Assembly (NCBI RefSeq): GCF_004005935.1 | Contig: NZ_SACQ01000001.1 | Location: 403,485-467,484, forward strand | Direction of reading: 5' to 3' | DNA: 64,000 nucleotides | Source of the DNA: Neptunomonas marina | GTDB taxonomy: Bacteria; Pseudomonadota; Gammaproteobacteria; Pseudomonadales; Balneatricaceae | In this document: positions 52,716-62,419 of the stretch, piece after piece | Position numbering within the stretch: position 1 is the first letter of the stretch | Layout of the letters: every line of letters begins with the position of its first letter | Translations under genes and position numbers: made by a program | The notes under the pieces: model-generated | The model's database searches: none | What the model was told of the DNA's origin: nothing | Seen by the model: only the letters and a program-made list of their open reading frames with translations

Positions 52716-54457
52716 ACGCGCTCCTCGCCCGTATCCATTTGGCGCTTGCGTCGGCGTCTTAGCGTTTCGATCGCTTGCAACAGCAGGTCACCTTGCCACT
52801 GGGTTTTATCATCACGGTAAAAGTGTTGCTCAAGGTCGATGATAAGAAAGTCCAGCGTTTGGTTCTTAGCTGCTTTGCTAATGCCTTCGCAATTATTGAT
52901 CTGAGCTTCTGGCCAAAAACGTTGGGCCCAGTCGATCAAGCGGATTTTAGCTAAGTCCACTTGGTTGTTTTGGCACGCTTGCGCCAGAGCGCTATAGGCA
53001 TTGTGCTCAGCGAGCTTGAGCGAGCGGCGGCGGGTTTCTTCAGGCGCAGGGCGCGGTGAGTGCTCGTCATCTGTCTTAGGTGCGCGATTTTTAAGGCGGT
53101 TGAAGGTATAGAGCCAGCCTAAAGAGGAGATAATACTGATCAATACCAAAATACTGACCAACGGCATTAAGCTGGAACGATCTTCGCTTGTGTTGGCCTC
53201 TGTATCAGCGCTCTCGGGCGCTGGTGCGCTTTGAGGAGCAGTTGTACTTGATGTACCGGTCGCTATTGCTTCCGAGTTCGTATTGGTCAACGTAGACGAG
53301 ACCTGTGGCGGTGCGTCACCTGAGGATGGCGCTACACGCAGAATTACAGGCGCCAGTGAGGCAACTTTTCCACGGTCTTCATACGTATCCCACCAGTAGA
53401 TATCGATGGGCGGAAGTGTGACTTCACCGCGCTCTTTCACCGTAATTTGTACGCGTTCGACACGGGTGCTGATAAGCCCCTCTGGCGTAAATGTCTCTGA
53501 TAGGTCGGTATCCAACAGAGTGAGTTCGGCAAGTTCGTTTTGCAACGGTGCCAGTGAAGGCAGCCGCTCCGCGGGAAGGCCAAAGGCTTGCAAGGTGAGT
53601 GTGCGAATAAGCGTGCTGCCCGGCTCTAAGCGTTCGGGTTGCTGAAACGAATCGGATAGCTCTAAGCGATCTGCGGGCAACCAGTAACCACGGGAGTTGT
53701 TCTGTGGCCGTGGTAGCACATCTAACTTAATGGTCTCGCCACGGGCATCGTAAAATGTACCGTCGGTGGACGTTCCGGTGAAGCGCGGAGGCTCAATACG
53801 GTTCTCCTCTGCGCTATCTGGGTAGATCAGATAGCGATAGAGAGTTTGGTAGTAGGGCTGGCCACGGTAGATCACCTGCTCCTCTTGCGGTGTACCATTT
53901 TCGAGGATGAGAGCCTTATCGAGATAGGGCGCGCGCAGCAGTTGATCGTTTGAAAGAGGCGCTTGATGCAAAAACTTGGCGATATAATGAAACTCGCTGC
54001 CCTCATACCCTTGGCGGTGCTCCACCTCGGTTTGCATCAGTGCCGCAGGTGCAGTTTGCTCAGGTTCGGGTGCAGGCAGCGAGCTGTTACGGCGAATACT
54101 AACTCTTGGGCCAATCACCTTGAGTGTGAGCGGCAGAGATGACTCTCCGTGCACGGCGATTGGAGCGATGGTGATCTCGCCGCTTTTACGTGGTCGCAAG
54201 AGAATTTGCCAGCGAGTTGTGGCTTGGCTGCCGCTGCGCAGGCGGTTGGAGATAGTGACTTTCTTACTACCCACCACGACAAAATCATTGCCAAGACCGC
54301 TTAGGTCCGGACGAGAGATCGCTTCTTGATGCGTAACTTCAATGGTGAGGCGGACTGTTTCTTGCTGTGCAATGGTGTACCGGCTTAGGTAAGTGTTTAC
54401 CTCTGCGTGGCAAAGTGGCGCCAATAGGCTAATCAGCAAGAACAAATAGGAGCGCAT
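52712..54457 (-). CDS. batD: BatD-like protein
   Basis: A 581-residue membrane protein. A signal peptide (SYLFLLISLLAPLCHA) precedes beta-rich domains with RYTIAQQETVRLTIEV, LSGLGNDFVVVGSKKVTISN and QILLRPRKSGEITIAPI, the BatD pattern, and one helix near residue 435 (LVSILVLISIISSLGWLY). In other bacteria batD sits with moxR and batABC; here it is followed only by the channel gene and the upstream neighbour is on the other strand, so it is an orphan within this window. Confidence 0.78.
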   Translation of the reverse strand: MRSYLFLLISLLAPLCHAEVNTYLSRYTIAQQETVRLTIEVTHQEAISRPDLSGLGNDFVVVGSKKVTISNRLRSGSQATTRWQILLRPRKSGEITIAPIAVHGESSLPLTLKVIGPRVSIRRNSSLPAPEPEQTAPAALMQTEVEHRQGYEGSEFHYIAKFLHQAPLSNDQLLRAPYLDKALILENGTPQEEQVIYRGQPYYQTLYRYLIYPDSAEENRIEPPRFTGTSTDGTFYDARGETIKLDVLPRPQNNSRGYWLPADRLELSDSFQQPERLEPGSTLIRTLTLQAFGLPAERLPSLAPLQNELAELTLLDTDLSETFTPEGLISTRVERVQITVKERGEVTLPPIDIYWWDTYEDRGKVASLAPVILRVAPSSGDAPPQVSSTLTNTNSEAIATGTSSTTAPQSAPAPESADTEANTSEDRSSLMPLVSILVLISIISSLGWLYTFNRLKNRAPKTDDEHSPRPAPEETRRRSLKLAEHNAYSALAQACQNNQVDLAKIRLIDWAQRFWPEAQINNCEGISKAAKNQTLDFLIIDLEQHFYRDDKTQWQGDLLLQAIETLRRRRKRQMDTGEERV

Positions 54458-54622
54458 TCCATTTCCTGTAAAGGGACAGACTAGTCAGCACATTATTGAG
54501 CAAGCTACTATTGATATCAACGACTTGTCGAGCAAGGCGCATGAGTTTTAGTAAGCGCTGCTGATGCATGTGTTTTCGGTGTGGTCGGGTGCGGCAGTGG
54601 TGGTTTTTACAGTGTGTTAAGA

Positions 54623-54844
54623 ATGAACAAAATCCTAATTGACTTAAATATCTCTCCTGATCAGTACGTTCGCCAATACCAACGTCCCGGTTGTGTGGTG
54701 AACACGCGTGCGCGAGATGGTCGCCGGGTGCAGTTTCCTGCCAATATCCTCAAACCCTTTCTGTTACATAGTGGTATTCGTGGCACCTTTTGTATTGAGT
54801 TTGATGCTGCGGGTAAGTTTTCCGGCATTCGGCGCGTTGTATAG
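54623..54844 (+). CDS. DUF2835 family protein
   Basis: A 73-residue protein of the DUF2835 family: LIDLNISPDQYVRQYQRPGCVVNTRARDGRRVQFPANILKPFL and GIRGTFCIEFDAAGKFSGIRRV. The family is common in gammaproteobacteria and has a PilZ-like look in its barrel strands, but no function is known. ATG at 54623 is chosen on family length; the ribosome-binding site is weak. Confidence 0.7.
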   Translation: MNKILIDLNISPDQYVRQYQRPGCVVNTRARDGRRVQFPANILKPFLLHSGIRGTFCIEFDAAGKFSGIRRVV

Positions 54845-54923
54845 ACAGGAGCGGTGCAGATACTGGCTGTAAAAAAGTGAGCAGGTGGATATAATGCCCG
54901 CAACTTTTTAGCAGGAGCCACCT

Positions 54924-55949
54924 ATGTTTTACAATCTCGCTCGATCTTTGATGTTTCAAATGGACGCAGAGCGTTCTCACAATCTTGCATTAGGTGGCAT
55001 GAATGCAGCGGCCGCGTTGGGCTTGCCGAGCTTGATGGGGGCGCAAACACTAGAAGATCCGGTCGAGGTGATGGGGATTCGTTTCCCCAACCGTGTGGGT
55101 TTGGCGGCTGGCCTTGATAAAAATGGCTCAGCTATCGACGGTTTGGCGGCGATGGGCTTTGGCTTTATCGAAGTCGGCACCGTAACACCACGCCCGCAAG
55201 CGGGTAACCCGAAACCGCGTCTTTTCCGTATCCCTGAGCACAACGCTATTATCAACCGTATGGGTTTCAATAATGCGGGTGTAGACGCCTTGCTAGCCAA
55301 TGTTGATAAAGCGCGTTTCAACGGTGTTTTGGGTATCAATATTGGTAAGAACAAAGATACGCCGAACGAGCAAGCGAATGATGACTACATCTACTGCCTG
55401 CGTAAAGTTTACTCACGTGCGAGCTACATCACGGTGAATGTATCGTCACCAAACACGCCAGGGCTACGGACATTGCAGTTCGGTGAATCTCTCAATACCT
55501 TGCTAGAGGCGCTCAAAAATGAGCAGGCTAAGCAGGTTCATCTGCACGACCGTTACGTACCTATCGCGGTGAAGATCGCGCCAGATATGAACGAAGAAGA
55601 GACCTATATGGTTGCCAATGCTCTCAAAACTTACGAGATGGATGGTGTGATCGCAACGAATACAACGCTGTCTCGTGAAGGGGTAGAGAGCTCTCCTCTC
55701 AAAGATGAAGCGGGTGGCTTAAGCGGTGCGCCGGTGCGTAATAAGTCAACTAAAGTGATTCGCACCCTTTCGCAAGCCTTGGATGGCGCGCTACCTATTA
55801 TCGGTGTAGGCGGGATTACCGAGGGCTTTGACGCCGCTGAGAAAATCGAGGCGGGTGCAAGCTTGGTACAAGTTTATTCGGGTTTCATCTACCGCGGCCC
55901 ATCGCTGGTAACTGATTCAGTTCGCGCGATTCAGGCACTGCCAAAATAA
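54924..55949 (+). CDS. pyrD: dihydroorotate dehydrogenase (quinone)
   Basis: A 341-residue class 2 enzyme, membrane-associated, oxidising dihydroorotate with quinone in pyrimidine synthesis. The N-terminal helix ([23 protein letters not shown]) is the membrane/quinone region. FMN and substrate motifs [26 protein letters not shown] and catalytic serine region, [10 protein letters not shown] and [17 protein letters not shown] are present. Together with pyrC the window carries two steps of the same pathway, far apart. GCAGGAG precedes the ATG. Confidence 0.96.
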   Translation: MFYNLARSLMFQMDAERSHNLALGGMNAAAALGLPSLMGAQTLEDPVEVMGIRFPNRVGLAAGLDKNGSAIDGLAAMGFGFIEVGTVTPRPQAGNPKPRLFRIPEHNAIINRMGFNNAGVDALLANVDKARFNGVLGINIGKNKDTPNEQANDDYIYCLRKVYSRASYITVNVSSPNTPGLRTLQFGESLNTLLEALKNEQAKQVHLHDRYVPIAVKIAPDMNEEETYMVANALKTYEMDGVIATNTTLSREGVESSPLKDEAGGLSGAPVRNKSTKVIRTLSQALDGALPIIGVGGITEGFDAAEKIEAGASLVQVYSGFIYRGPSLVTDSVRAIQALPK

Positions 55950-55952
55950 AAA

Positions 55953-55975
55953 ACTCCCCACGAAGTGGGGAGCAT
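55953..55975. terminator. terminator between pyrD and rmf
   Basis: CTCCCCA and TGGGGAG pair around CGAA, with an A-run before it. The T-run is on the minus strand, so it is the rmf terminator; on the plus strand it may act more weakly for pyrD. Confidence 0.75.
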
Positions 55976-56002
55976 GGATTGTTGTAAAAAGGGGAACACG
56001 TT

Positions 56003-56209
56003 CTAGTGTAATGCCGGATGAGCCTGAATCGCAGACACGCCGGTCATACCGCCCCAATGGGCTTCTCGTCCTTGGCGCCAGCCACTCATCCAGTGGCTGC
56101 GCAGCTCCGTGACGGTAACTGGGCATGTGTCGCGCGATTTGCCATCGATACCTGCTTGGAATCCGCGATTGAAAAGAGTTGAAGCTTTATCTCGTTTCTG
56201 TCTCTTCAT
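56003..56209 (-). CDS. rmf: ribosome modulation factor
   Basis: A 68-residue basic protein that dimerises 70S ribosomes into inactive 100S particles in stationary phase. MKRQKRDKASTLFNRGFQAGIDGKS and ELRSHWMSGWRQGREAHW match E. coli Rmf; about 13 extra C-terminal residues (SAIQAHPALH) are beyond the usual 55. ATG at 56209 gives the conserved MKRQKRD start; an earlier start at 56317 is rejected. Confidence 0.93.
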   Translation of the reverse strand: MKRQKRDKASTLFNRGFQAGIDGKSRDTCPVTVTELRSHWMSGWRQGREAHWGGMTGVSAIQAHPALH

Positions 56210-56547
56210 AAAAAAATCGCCTCTCGTACGTTGGTTTAAAGACGTGAGTGAATATCTGAGACCGGATATTCTCCAAGAATGCTGTGACTCGTCCTTGTGG
56301 CTCATCACAGACCCCATTCATATCGAAAAAAAAATAGAGTTTGTAATTTAAAAAAGTAATCAAACTTTAACTTTTAATTGTTAGCGGATGCAAAAAGATG
56401 AATTTTTCATGTAGTTATCCTTGCTTCTTCAAGTGAAAAGGCTGTGTGAAATAATTTCATAGAATGGTAAAGAAGTGCAGTTTCGCTATCGAACGGTGAG
56501 TCGGCTATGCTCTCACCTTATAACAGCTAATTTAATGTGGACTCTCA
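56210..56547. other. 338-base divergent region between rmf and rlmKL
   Basis: AT-rich sequence with both genes facing away. It contains short inverted repeats (ATTCTCCAAGAAT at 56269-56281) and A/T runs near 56330-56370 and 56395-56410, likely promoters. I find no gene or clear operator. Confidence 0.5.
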
Positions 56548-58686
56548 ATGAAATTTCTTGCGACCTGCCCAAAAGGGCTTGAACCTCTCCTAGTCGATGA
56601 GTTAACGGCACTTGGTGCAGAAGAGGTGAAGCAAACCGCATCGGGCGCTGAGTTTAGCGGTTCGCTTGAAAGCGCATATGCCGCTTGTTTGTGGTCGCGC
56701 TTGGCAAACCGCGTGCTGATGCCGGTGACTGAGGCAGTAGTAGAAACGGCAGAGCAGCTATATGCGGCGGTGCAAGAGGTGGATTGGTCAGAGCATCTGG
56801 ATCAGTCAGGCTCGCTCAGCGTTAACTTCACCGGCTCGACAAAATCGATCAACCATACACATTTTGCGTCGCTCAAAGTTAAGGATGCGATTGTTGACCA
56901 GTTCCGTGATCGTTTTAACTGCCGCCCGAGTGTGGACCGTGACCAGCCGGACTTACGTGTTCATGCGCATATCTATCGTGGTCGCTTGGTGGTGTCTATT
57001 GATCTATCGGGCGAGAGTCTGCACCGACGTGACTATCGTACTGAATCTGGTGCGGCACCGATTAAAGAGAACCTAGCTGCGGCGCTGTTGTATCGTGCTC
57101 AGTGGCCCAAATGCGCAACTGAATACCCCTCGGTACTGGACCCTATGTGCGGCTCGGGCACAATTTTGATAGAAGCTGCGTTGATGAAGGCTGATGTTGC
57201 ACCGGGGCTGTTGCGGTCTGAACACGGTTTTGAGCGCTGGAAGCAACATGATGCGCAGCTTTGGCAAACTCTGCTCGATAATGCACAGCAGCGCAGAGAG
57301 GCGGGATTAGCTTCGTTAGAGCCGGTGTTTTTTGGTTCGGACATCGACACGAAAGTATTGAACATGGCTCGTGCTAACGCGGAGCGAGCGGGTTTAAGTG
57401 CGTTCATTACCTTTGAGCGTCGTGATGTGAAGGATATGGCACCGCCTAACGAGGCAGGTGGCTTATTGGTTACGAACCCGCCATACGGCGAACGTTTAGG
57501 TGAATCGTCGGCACTGATGTTTCTTTATCGTGGCATCGGTGATGCGCTCAAGTCGCGCTTTGGCGGCTGGCGTGCGGCAATTTTTACCGGTAACCCCGAC
57601 CTTTGCCAAGCGGTTGGCCTCAAAACAGATCGTGTTTATAAGCTGAAGAACGGCCCCATCGATAGCCAGCTGTTCCTGTATACGCTGTACCGCAAAAGCG
57701 CTGAGCAGTTGGCGCAAGCTGAAGAATCAGAGAGCCAAGAGCTATCGGAACAAGCCCAGATGTTCGCGAACCGTTTAAAGAAGAACTTAAAGGCGATGCG
57801 TAAATGGGTGAAGCAGAACGATATCGATTGCTATCGCCTATACGACGCCGATATTCCTGAGTTCGCTGTAGCGGTTGATCTTTATGGGGACTGGGTGCAC
57901 GTTCAGGAGTACGCACCGCCAAAATCGGTCGACAAAGTGCGTGCATTTGACCGCATTAAAGATGTGATGGCGGCCATTCCTGAGGTACTGGAGGTTCCCC
58001 TTAGCCGCGTTGTCTTGAAGCAGCGCAAGCGCCAAACAGGCACCAATCAGTATGAGAAACAGGGTGCTAAGGGCAAGTTTTTTGAAGTAGGGGAGGCGGG
58101 CTGTCGTTTACGCGTCAATCTGCACGACTACTTGGATACCGGAGTTTTCCTTGATCACCGCCCTGTTCGCCGCATGATCCAGCAGGAAGCGGCAGGTAAG
58201 GATTTTCTCAACCTGTTCTGTTACACCGCGACCGCGAGTGTCCATGCAGCCGTTGGTGGAGCCAAAACCACCACTAGCGTGGATATGTCGGCGACCTATT
58301 TGCAGTGGGCGATGAAGAATATGGCGGCCAATGGCTTTAGTGATAAGCATCAGCACTTTATTCAGTCTGACTGTCTCGTTTGGTTGAAAAAGCAGCGTAA
58401 GCCGCAGTTCGATCTGATCTTTATGGATCCGCCGACCTTCTCGAACTCTAAACGTATGCAAGATGTACTCGATGTTCAGCGTGATCATGTTGAGCTGATC
58501 CGGTTAGCGATGCGTCTGCTGCGCCCAGAAGGTAAGTTGATCTTTTCCAATAACTATCGCCGTTTCAAGATGGATTATGAGGCGCTGGCGATGTTTGATG
58601 TGACCGAAATCTCCGCCCAGACAATTGATCCAGACTTTAAACGTAACACGCGAATCCACAGTGCATTTGAGGTGCGCTGGCCTTAA
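56548..58686 (+). CDS. rlmL: 23S rRNA methyltransferase RlmKL (bifunctional)
   Basis: A 712-residue enzyme that methylates G2445 (N2) and G2069 (N7) of 23S rRNA. The N-terminal THUMP domain, first methyltransferase domain (DPMCGSGTILIEAAL and LVTNPPYGERLGE) and second domain (NLFCYTATASVHAAVGGA and FIFMDPPTFSNSKRM-type DLIFMDPPTFSNS) are all visible. Length matches E. coli RlmL. The ATG follows a weak ribosome site in a 338-base upstream region. Confidence 0.96.
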   Translation: MKFLATCPKGLEPLLVDELTALGAEEVKQTASGAEFSGSLESAYAACLWSRLANRVLMPVTEAVVETAEQLYAAVQEVDWSEHLDQSGSLSVNFTGSTKSINHTHFASLKVKDAIVDQFRDRFNCRPSVDRDQPDLRVHAHIYRGRLVVSIDLSGESLHRRDYRTESGAAPIKENLAAALLYRAQWPKCATEYPSVLDPMCGSGTILIEAALMKADVAPGLLRSEHGFERWKQHDAQLWQTLLDNAQQRREAGLASLEPVFFGSDIDTKVLNMARANAERAGLSAFITFERRDVKDMAPPNEAGGLLVTNPPYGERLGESSALMFLYRGIGDALKSRFGGWRAAIFTGNPDLCQAVGLKTDRVYKLKNGPIDSQLFLYTLYRKSAEQLAQAEESESQELSEQAQMFANRLKKNLKAMRKWVKQNDIDCYRLYDADIPEFAVAVDLYGDWVHVQEYAPPKSVDKVRAFDRIKDVMAAIPEVLEVPLSRVVLKQRKRQTGTNQYEKQGAKGKFFEVGEAGCRLRVNLHDYLDTGVFLDHRPVRRMIQQEAAGKDFLNLFCYTATASVHAAVGGAKTTTSVDMSATYLQWAMKNMAANGFSDKHQHFIQSDCLVWLKKQRKPQFDLIFMDPPTFSNSKRMQDVLDVQRDHVELIRLAMRLLRPEGKLIFSNNYRRFKMDYEALAMFDVTEISAQTIDPDFKRNTRIHSAFEVRWP

Positions 58687-58703
58687 TTTTCCTCTCTGTT
58701 ACA

Positions 58704-58730
58704 CCAAAGTAGTGCGTGGCACTACTTTGG
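58704..58730 (+). terminator. strong hairpin after rlmKL without T-run
   Basis: CCAAAGTAGTG and CACTACTTTGG pair perfectly around CGTGG (11-bp stem). No T-run follows. Its last bases overlap the sigma-54-like element of amtB. Confidence 0.5.
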
Positions 58731-58743
58731 CACGTCCTGTGCT
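58728..58743 (+). promoter_or_regulatory. sigma-54-type promoter candidate upstream of amtB
   Basis: TGGCACGTCCTGTGCT has the invariant GG and GC ten bases apart and fits TGGCAC-N5-TTGC in all but one position. It is about 220 bases before the amtB start, longer than usual. Confidence 0.45.
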
Positions 58744-58859
58744 TCTCTTTGGTGAGTGAATTGGTTTTTTGATAGATCGATTCGAGGTATTTCCAAGAGT
58801 GCTAAAAACTATTTCATTGATATCAATAGCTTACGATATTTTTGCTATGAGATAGCCTT

Positions 58860-58876
58860 CGCACTGTTTCGGTGCC
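58860..58876. promoter_or_regulatory. NtrC-like binding site 1
   Basis: CGCACTGTTTCGGTGCC keeps GCAC-N7-GTGC and matches 13 of 17 positions of TGCACYAWWWTGGTGCA. Confidence 0.45.
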
Positions 58877-58917
58877 GCGCTTTTTGCGCACCGACTTGGT
58901 TCCAATAACTACAAAAA

Positions 58918-58934
58918 TGCACCAAACAAGTGCG
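58918..58934. promoter_or_regulatory. NtrC-like binding site 2
   Basis: TGCACCAAACAAGTGCG keeps GCAC-N7-GTGC and matches 13 of 17 consensus positions. It lies 42 bases after site 1. Confidence 0.4.
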
Positions 58935-58965
58935 ATCTTGCGTCGCACCAGGGGAGGACCACTGC

Positions 58966-60174
58966 GTGGATACAGTTAACAGTGCCGTTGAAACACTGAT
59001 TCAAAGCTCGAATACCCTTTTTATTCTGATGGGCGCCATTATGGTGTTCGCTATGCATGCAGGCTTCGCCTTCCTCGAAGTCGGTACCGTACGGCATAAA
59101 AACCAAGTGAATGCGCTGGTTAAGATTATGACCGACTTTGGCTTTTCAGCCGTGGCATACTTCTTTATCGGGTACTGGGTGGCGTACGACATCACCTTCT
59201 TTAGCGATGCGGCGACGCTGGCCGAAGGCAACGGTTATGAGCTGGTTAAGTTCTTCTTCTTAATGACCTTTGCTGCGGCAATCCCAGCGATTGTTTCAGG
59301 TGGTATTGCCGAGCGCGCCAAGTTTTGGCCCATTTTGGTTGCATCCTCTTTGTGTGTGGCGCTGGTATATCCATTGTTCGAGGGCATTATCTGGAATGGT
59401 AACTTTGGTTTCCAGAGCTGGCTTGAGACCACGTTTGGTGCGGGCTTCCACGATTTCGCGGGCTCTGTTGTTGTGCACGGCGTGGGCGGTTGGATCGGCT
59501 TGGTTGCGGTGTTGCTGCTAGGTGTACGTAAAGGTCGCTATCGTAATGGTCGTTTGATGGCTTTCCCGCCTTCGAACATTCCGTTTCTGGCGTTAGGTGC
59601 GTGGATTCTGTGTATCGGCTGGTTCGGTTTTAATGTCATGAGTGCGCAAACACTTGATGGCATCTCTGGTCTGGTGGCTGTGAACTCTTTGATGGCGATG
59701 GTTGGCGGCATTATTACCGCGCTTATTTTTGGTAAAAATGACCCAGGCTTTATCCATAACGGCCCGTTGGCAGGCTTAGTTGCGATCTGTGCAGGCTCTG
59801 ATGTGGTGCACCCGATCGGTGCATTGTTTATTGGCGGTATTGCGGGTGCCATCTTCGTTTACGTCTTTACGTTGGCGCAAAACAAATGGCGTATCGATGA
59901 TGTGCTAGGTGTGTGGCCTTTACACGGTTTGTGTGGTGTTTGGGGCGGTCTTGCTGCGGGTATTTTCGGCTCTGAAGCGCTGGGTGGCTTGGGTGGCGTA
60001 TCGTTCATGGCTCAGCTTATTGGCACGGTTGCGGGTATTGTGATTGCTGTCGTGGGTGCGGGTATTGTTTATGGTGGTATCCGAGCCATTAGTGGTATTC
60101 GCCTCGATGAAGAGGAAGAGTTTAACGGTGCTGATTTGAGTATCCATAAAATCGAATCAACGTCTATCGACTAA
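58966..60174 (+). CDS. amtB: ammonium transporter
   Basis: A 402-residue inner-membrane channel for ammonia/ammonium with about 11 helices. FAMHAGFAFLEVGTVRHKNQVN at the N-terminus, FHDFAGSVVVHGVGGWIGL with a pore histidine and the late GGLAAGIFGSEALGG are typical of the Amt family. GTG at 58966 is chosen because GGGGAGG is eight bases before it; the longer frame from 58930 would run through a hairpin. No glnK gene is adjacent, unlike the usual glnK-amtB pair. Confidence 0.92.
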   Translation: MDTVNSAVETLIQSSNTLFILMGAIMVFAMHAGFAFLEVGTVRHKNQVNALVKIMTDFGFSAVAYFFIGYWVAYDITFFSDAATLAEGNGYELVKFFFLMTFAAAIPAIVSGGIAERAKFWPILVASSLCVALVYPLFEGIIWNGNFGFQSWLETTFGAGFHDFAGSVVVHGVGGWIGLVAVLLLGVRKGRYRNGRLMAFPPSNIPFLALGAWILCIGWFGFNVMSAQTLDGISGLVAVNSLMAMVGGIITALIFGKNDPGFIHNGPLAGLVAICAGSDVVHPIGALFIGGIAGAIFVYVFTLAQNKWRIDDVLGVWPLHGLCGVWGGLAAGIFGSEALGGLGGVSFMAQLIGTVAGIVIAVVGAGIVYGGIRAISGIRLDEEEEFNGADLSIHKIESTSID

Positions 60175-60195
60175 ACGCGCCAGTCATACCGAACA

Positions 60196-60219
60196 ACGGG
60201 GAGCTAGACTCCCCGTTTT
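60196..60219 (+). terminator. intrinsic terminator after amtB
   Basis: ACGGGGAG and CTCCCCGT pair perfectly around CTAGA, followed by TTTT. Confidence 0.85.
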
Positions 60220-60377
60220 GCGTTAAACGTGCTGTAAAAACAAACAATTGCACGCTAAATACAAGTTAGCTGCATCCTGCCTTTATCCCTCTGTCTAGCT
60301 AGGCTAAAATTCATCGTTTACTTCACTAACTGCTCGCCGCACGAGACGGGGCGGCACAGGCTAGGACTGGGTGTTTA

Positions 60378-61766
60378 ATGCTTTTCAATAAGCTACCGGA
60401 TGATCTCTTCTTACCCCTATCGGGAAAGAACCGCCATATCTACCAAGCCGTTCTGCTGAAACTAGCAGATCTCTTCTTCGATGAAGACCTTATCGACCCT
60501 TTCGTACCTAAAGATTTGGTGCGCTCTTCCATTGAAGAGGCGGTGGTGCGCTTAGGTGTACGCCGTTGGGAGCCCGAAGAGGAGGGCGAAGAAGATGCAC
60601 CGCGCTCAGCGGCTGAATATACCAACCGTATCTATCGACGTTTAGTCGTGACGGGCTGGTTGGAAGAGGAGCAGCGGATCTACCGAACCTTCGTGTTGAT
60701 CTCGCCTTCGATCAGCTTTCTGCTGCGCTCGTTAGTATCGATTTCGAATCTGGAGAAGCGCTCCTACGGTGGCGCGGTGCTTAACGTGCTGAGCTCGTTA
60801 GAGTCGGCGGTCAATGATCCTGTGGGGCGTGGCATTACGCTATCGGAGGCTGCAACGACGGCGGCAGAATTCAGTGCCCACCTAACCGATATGATGCTTG
60901 GCTTGCGTGAGCTGAAGATCAGCTTGGCAAAGTCGAGCAGCCCGCAAGAGGTGGTAAGAGGGTTCTTTGATCGTTTTGTTGAGCATATCTTGGTATCTGA
61001 TTACAAAACGCTCAAAACCAAAAATAACCCGTTCCGTTTCCGTCGCCAGATACTCAGCTTGCTGCGTGATCTTCAGTTCGACACCGTCAAGCTCGATAGC
61101 TTGATAAAGCACTATCAAGAGCAGTTTGAGTGCAGTTATGAAGATGCCGAAGCGATGGTGCATACCCACATTAACCGTATTATCCGCATCTTTGAGTCGG
61201 TGGATCAGCGCTTAGATATTATCGACGATTTCCGTTATCGCCTTGAGAAGCGCGTTGCCGATACCGTGCGTTACATGGATAAAACCACGCCGGGGCTGGC
61301 ATCACGCCTGTCACGGGTGATCGCTGAGGTGGCCCAGCGTGATGACTTGCCGCTACCAGACTCTCTTGAGGAGGTGGGCTTTATCTCGCCATCGAGTATT
61401 CGTTCGCCGGTCAGACGCCGTATTCAAGCAGAGCCGAAGGTGATTCGCCAACAAGTGATCGACCCGCGTGTTATCCAGATGCGCGAGCTATTCAAAGAGT
61501 TTAAGGAGCGTCGTGAGGTTAAAATTGACCGGATCGATGCATACTTAAATCGTCACTTTGAGGGCCGCGACGAAGTAAAAGCCAGTGAGTTCTCTATCGA
61601 AACAATCGAGGACTACATCTGCTTTAGTTACATTCGCCACTTGGCATCGCTGGGTAAGCAAGCGAAAAAAACGGCGCAGCAGTTCAATATTCAGTTTAAC
61701 GATGAGTACACTCAAGTCGCCGAAATGGTTGAGTGTCGAGACTTTGTGATTTATAGGAAAAGCTAA
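60378..61766 (+). CDS. mksF: MksF, kleisin subunit of the Mks (MukBEF-like) condensin
   Basis: A 462-residue protein. It is alpha-helical with an N-terminal winged-helix-like region ([28 protein letters not shown]) and long helices to the C-terminus, without membrane segments. Recognition rests on the operon: it is the first of three overlapping genes in the order kleisin, KITE, SMC, as in mksF-mksE-mksB and jetA-jetB-jetC. The stop overlaps the mksE ATG by one base. In Wadjet numbering this is the JetA counterpart. Confidence 0.82.
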   Translation: MLFNKLPDDLFLPLSGKNRHIYQAVLLKLADLFFDEDLIDPFVPKDLVRSSIEEAVVRLGVRRWEPEEEGEEDAPRSAAEYTNRIYRRLVVTGWLEEEQRIYRTFVLISPSISFLLRSLVSISNLEKRSYGGAVLNVLSSLESAVNDPVGRGITLSEAATTAAEFSAHLTDMMLGLRELKISLAKSSSPQEVVRGFFDRFVEHILVSDYKTLKTKNNPFRFRRQILSLLRDLQFDTVKLDSLIKHYQEQFECSYEDAEAMVHTHINRIIRIFESVDQRLDIIDDFRYRLEKRVADTVRYMDKTTPGLASRLSRVIAEVAQRDDLPLPDSLEEVGFISPSSIRSPVRRRIQAEPKVIRQQVIDPRVIQMRELFKEFKERREVKIDRIDAYLNRHFEGRDEVKASEFSIETIEDYICFSYIRHLASLGKQAKKTAQQFNIQFNDEYTQVAEMVECRDFVIYRKS

Positions 61767-62419
61767 TGCTTGGGGACCTGCAAAAAATTATAAGCCGCAG
61801 TGACAAATACGCTGCTGGTGATTTCACACACGCGGCTAACCTGCTGCTGACTCACCAGTTCCTGCATGCAGATCGGCCTTCGCATCGCGATAGCTATTTT
61901 CTGATCGCATCGCATATCGATTACTTCAAAAACCTCTTTGAGGCGATTGGCTGGTCGGTGATCTATCAGCCTGATGAAGCCTACCTTGGCATCTTGCCGC
62001 AAGGTGAAGAGCGCAACTTGAAACTGCGCCTTGACGAATCCTTGTTGCTGCTCTGTTTGCGCCAACAATATGAAGAGAAGCTGGAAAACTTTGAGGTTGA
62101 TAGTGGCCGTGCATTCACCTCGAGTAATGCGCTGCTCTCGTTATACGAGAACCTAACCGGCAAAGAGATTCCCAACGAGACGCGTCTTAAAGAGATTTTG
62201 GCGTTGTTTGCCCGCCACGGAGTGATTGAGCGCGGGAAGCCAAATGAGACGGAACCGAAAAATATCCTGTTCGCGATTTTGCCAACGATCCGTCAGGTCG
62301 TTGTAGAGGACTATATCGGCCAGCTAGAAGCGCTGTGTGATACCGAAAATAGCCGAGATGCGCTGAACGAAACAGAAGAGCAAGCCGAGGAGCAGGAGAC
62401 AGACAATGAAACAGCTTAA
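61766..62419 (+). CDS. mksE: MksE, KITE subunit of the Mks condensin
   Basis: A 217-residue protein with winged-helix character: [51 protein letters not shown] and [20 protein letters not shown], similar to MukE/JetB. An acidic tail ([14 protein letters not shown]) ends it. It is translationally coupled on both sides: the ATG overlaps the mksF stop and its 3' end overlaps mksB by 14 bases. Confidence 0.85.
   Translation: MLGDLQKIISRSDKYAAGDFTHAANLLLTHQFLHADRPSHRDSYFLIASHIDYFKNLFEAIGWSVIYQPDEAYLGILPQGEERNLKLRLDESLLLLCLRQQYEEKLENFEVDSGRAFTSSNALLSLYENLTGKEIPNETRLKEILALFARHGVIERGKPNETEPKNILFAILPTIRQVVVEDYIGQLEALCDTENSRDALNETEEQAEEQETDNETA

Noticed and set aside
58870-58888. Sigma-54 promoter close to the amtB start
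   Set aside because: GG and GC here are 13 bases apart, not 10; the element at 58728-58743 has the right spacing.
58930-58965. Upstream extension of amtB
   Set aside because: It contains a GTGCGA/TCGCAC hairpin and an unlikely cysteine-rich leader; GTG at 58966 has the right ribosome-binding site.
60378-61766. Naming the first gene of the condensin operon MksB
   Set aside because: The SMC ATPase with the Walker A motif is the third gene; the first lacks it and fits the kleisin subunit MksF.
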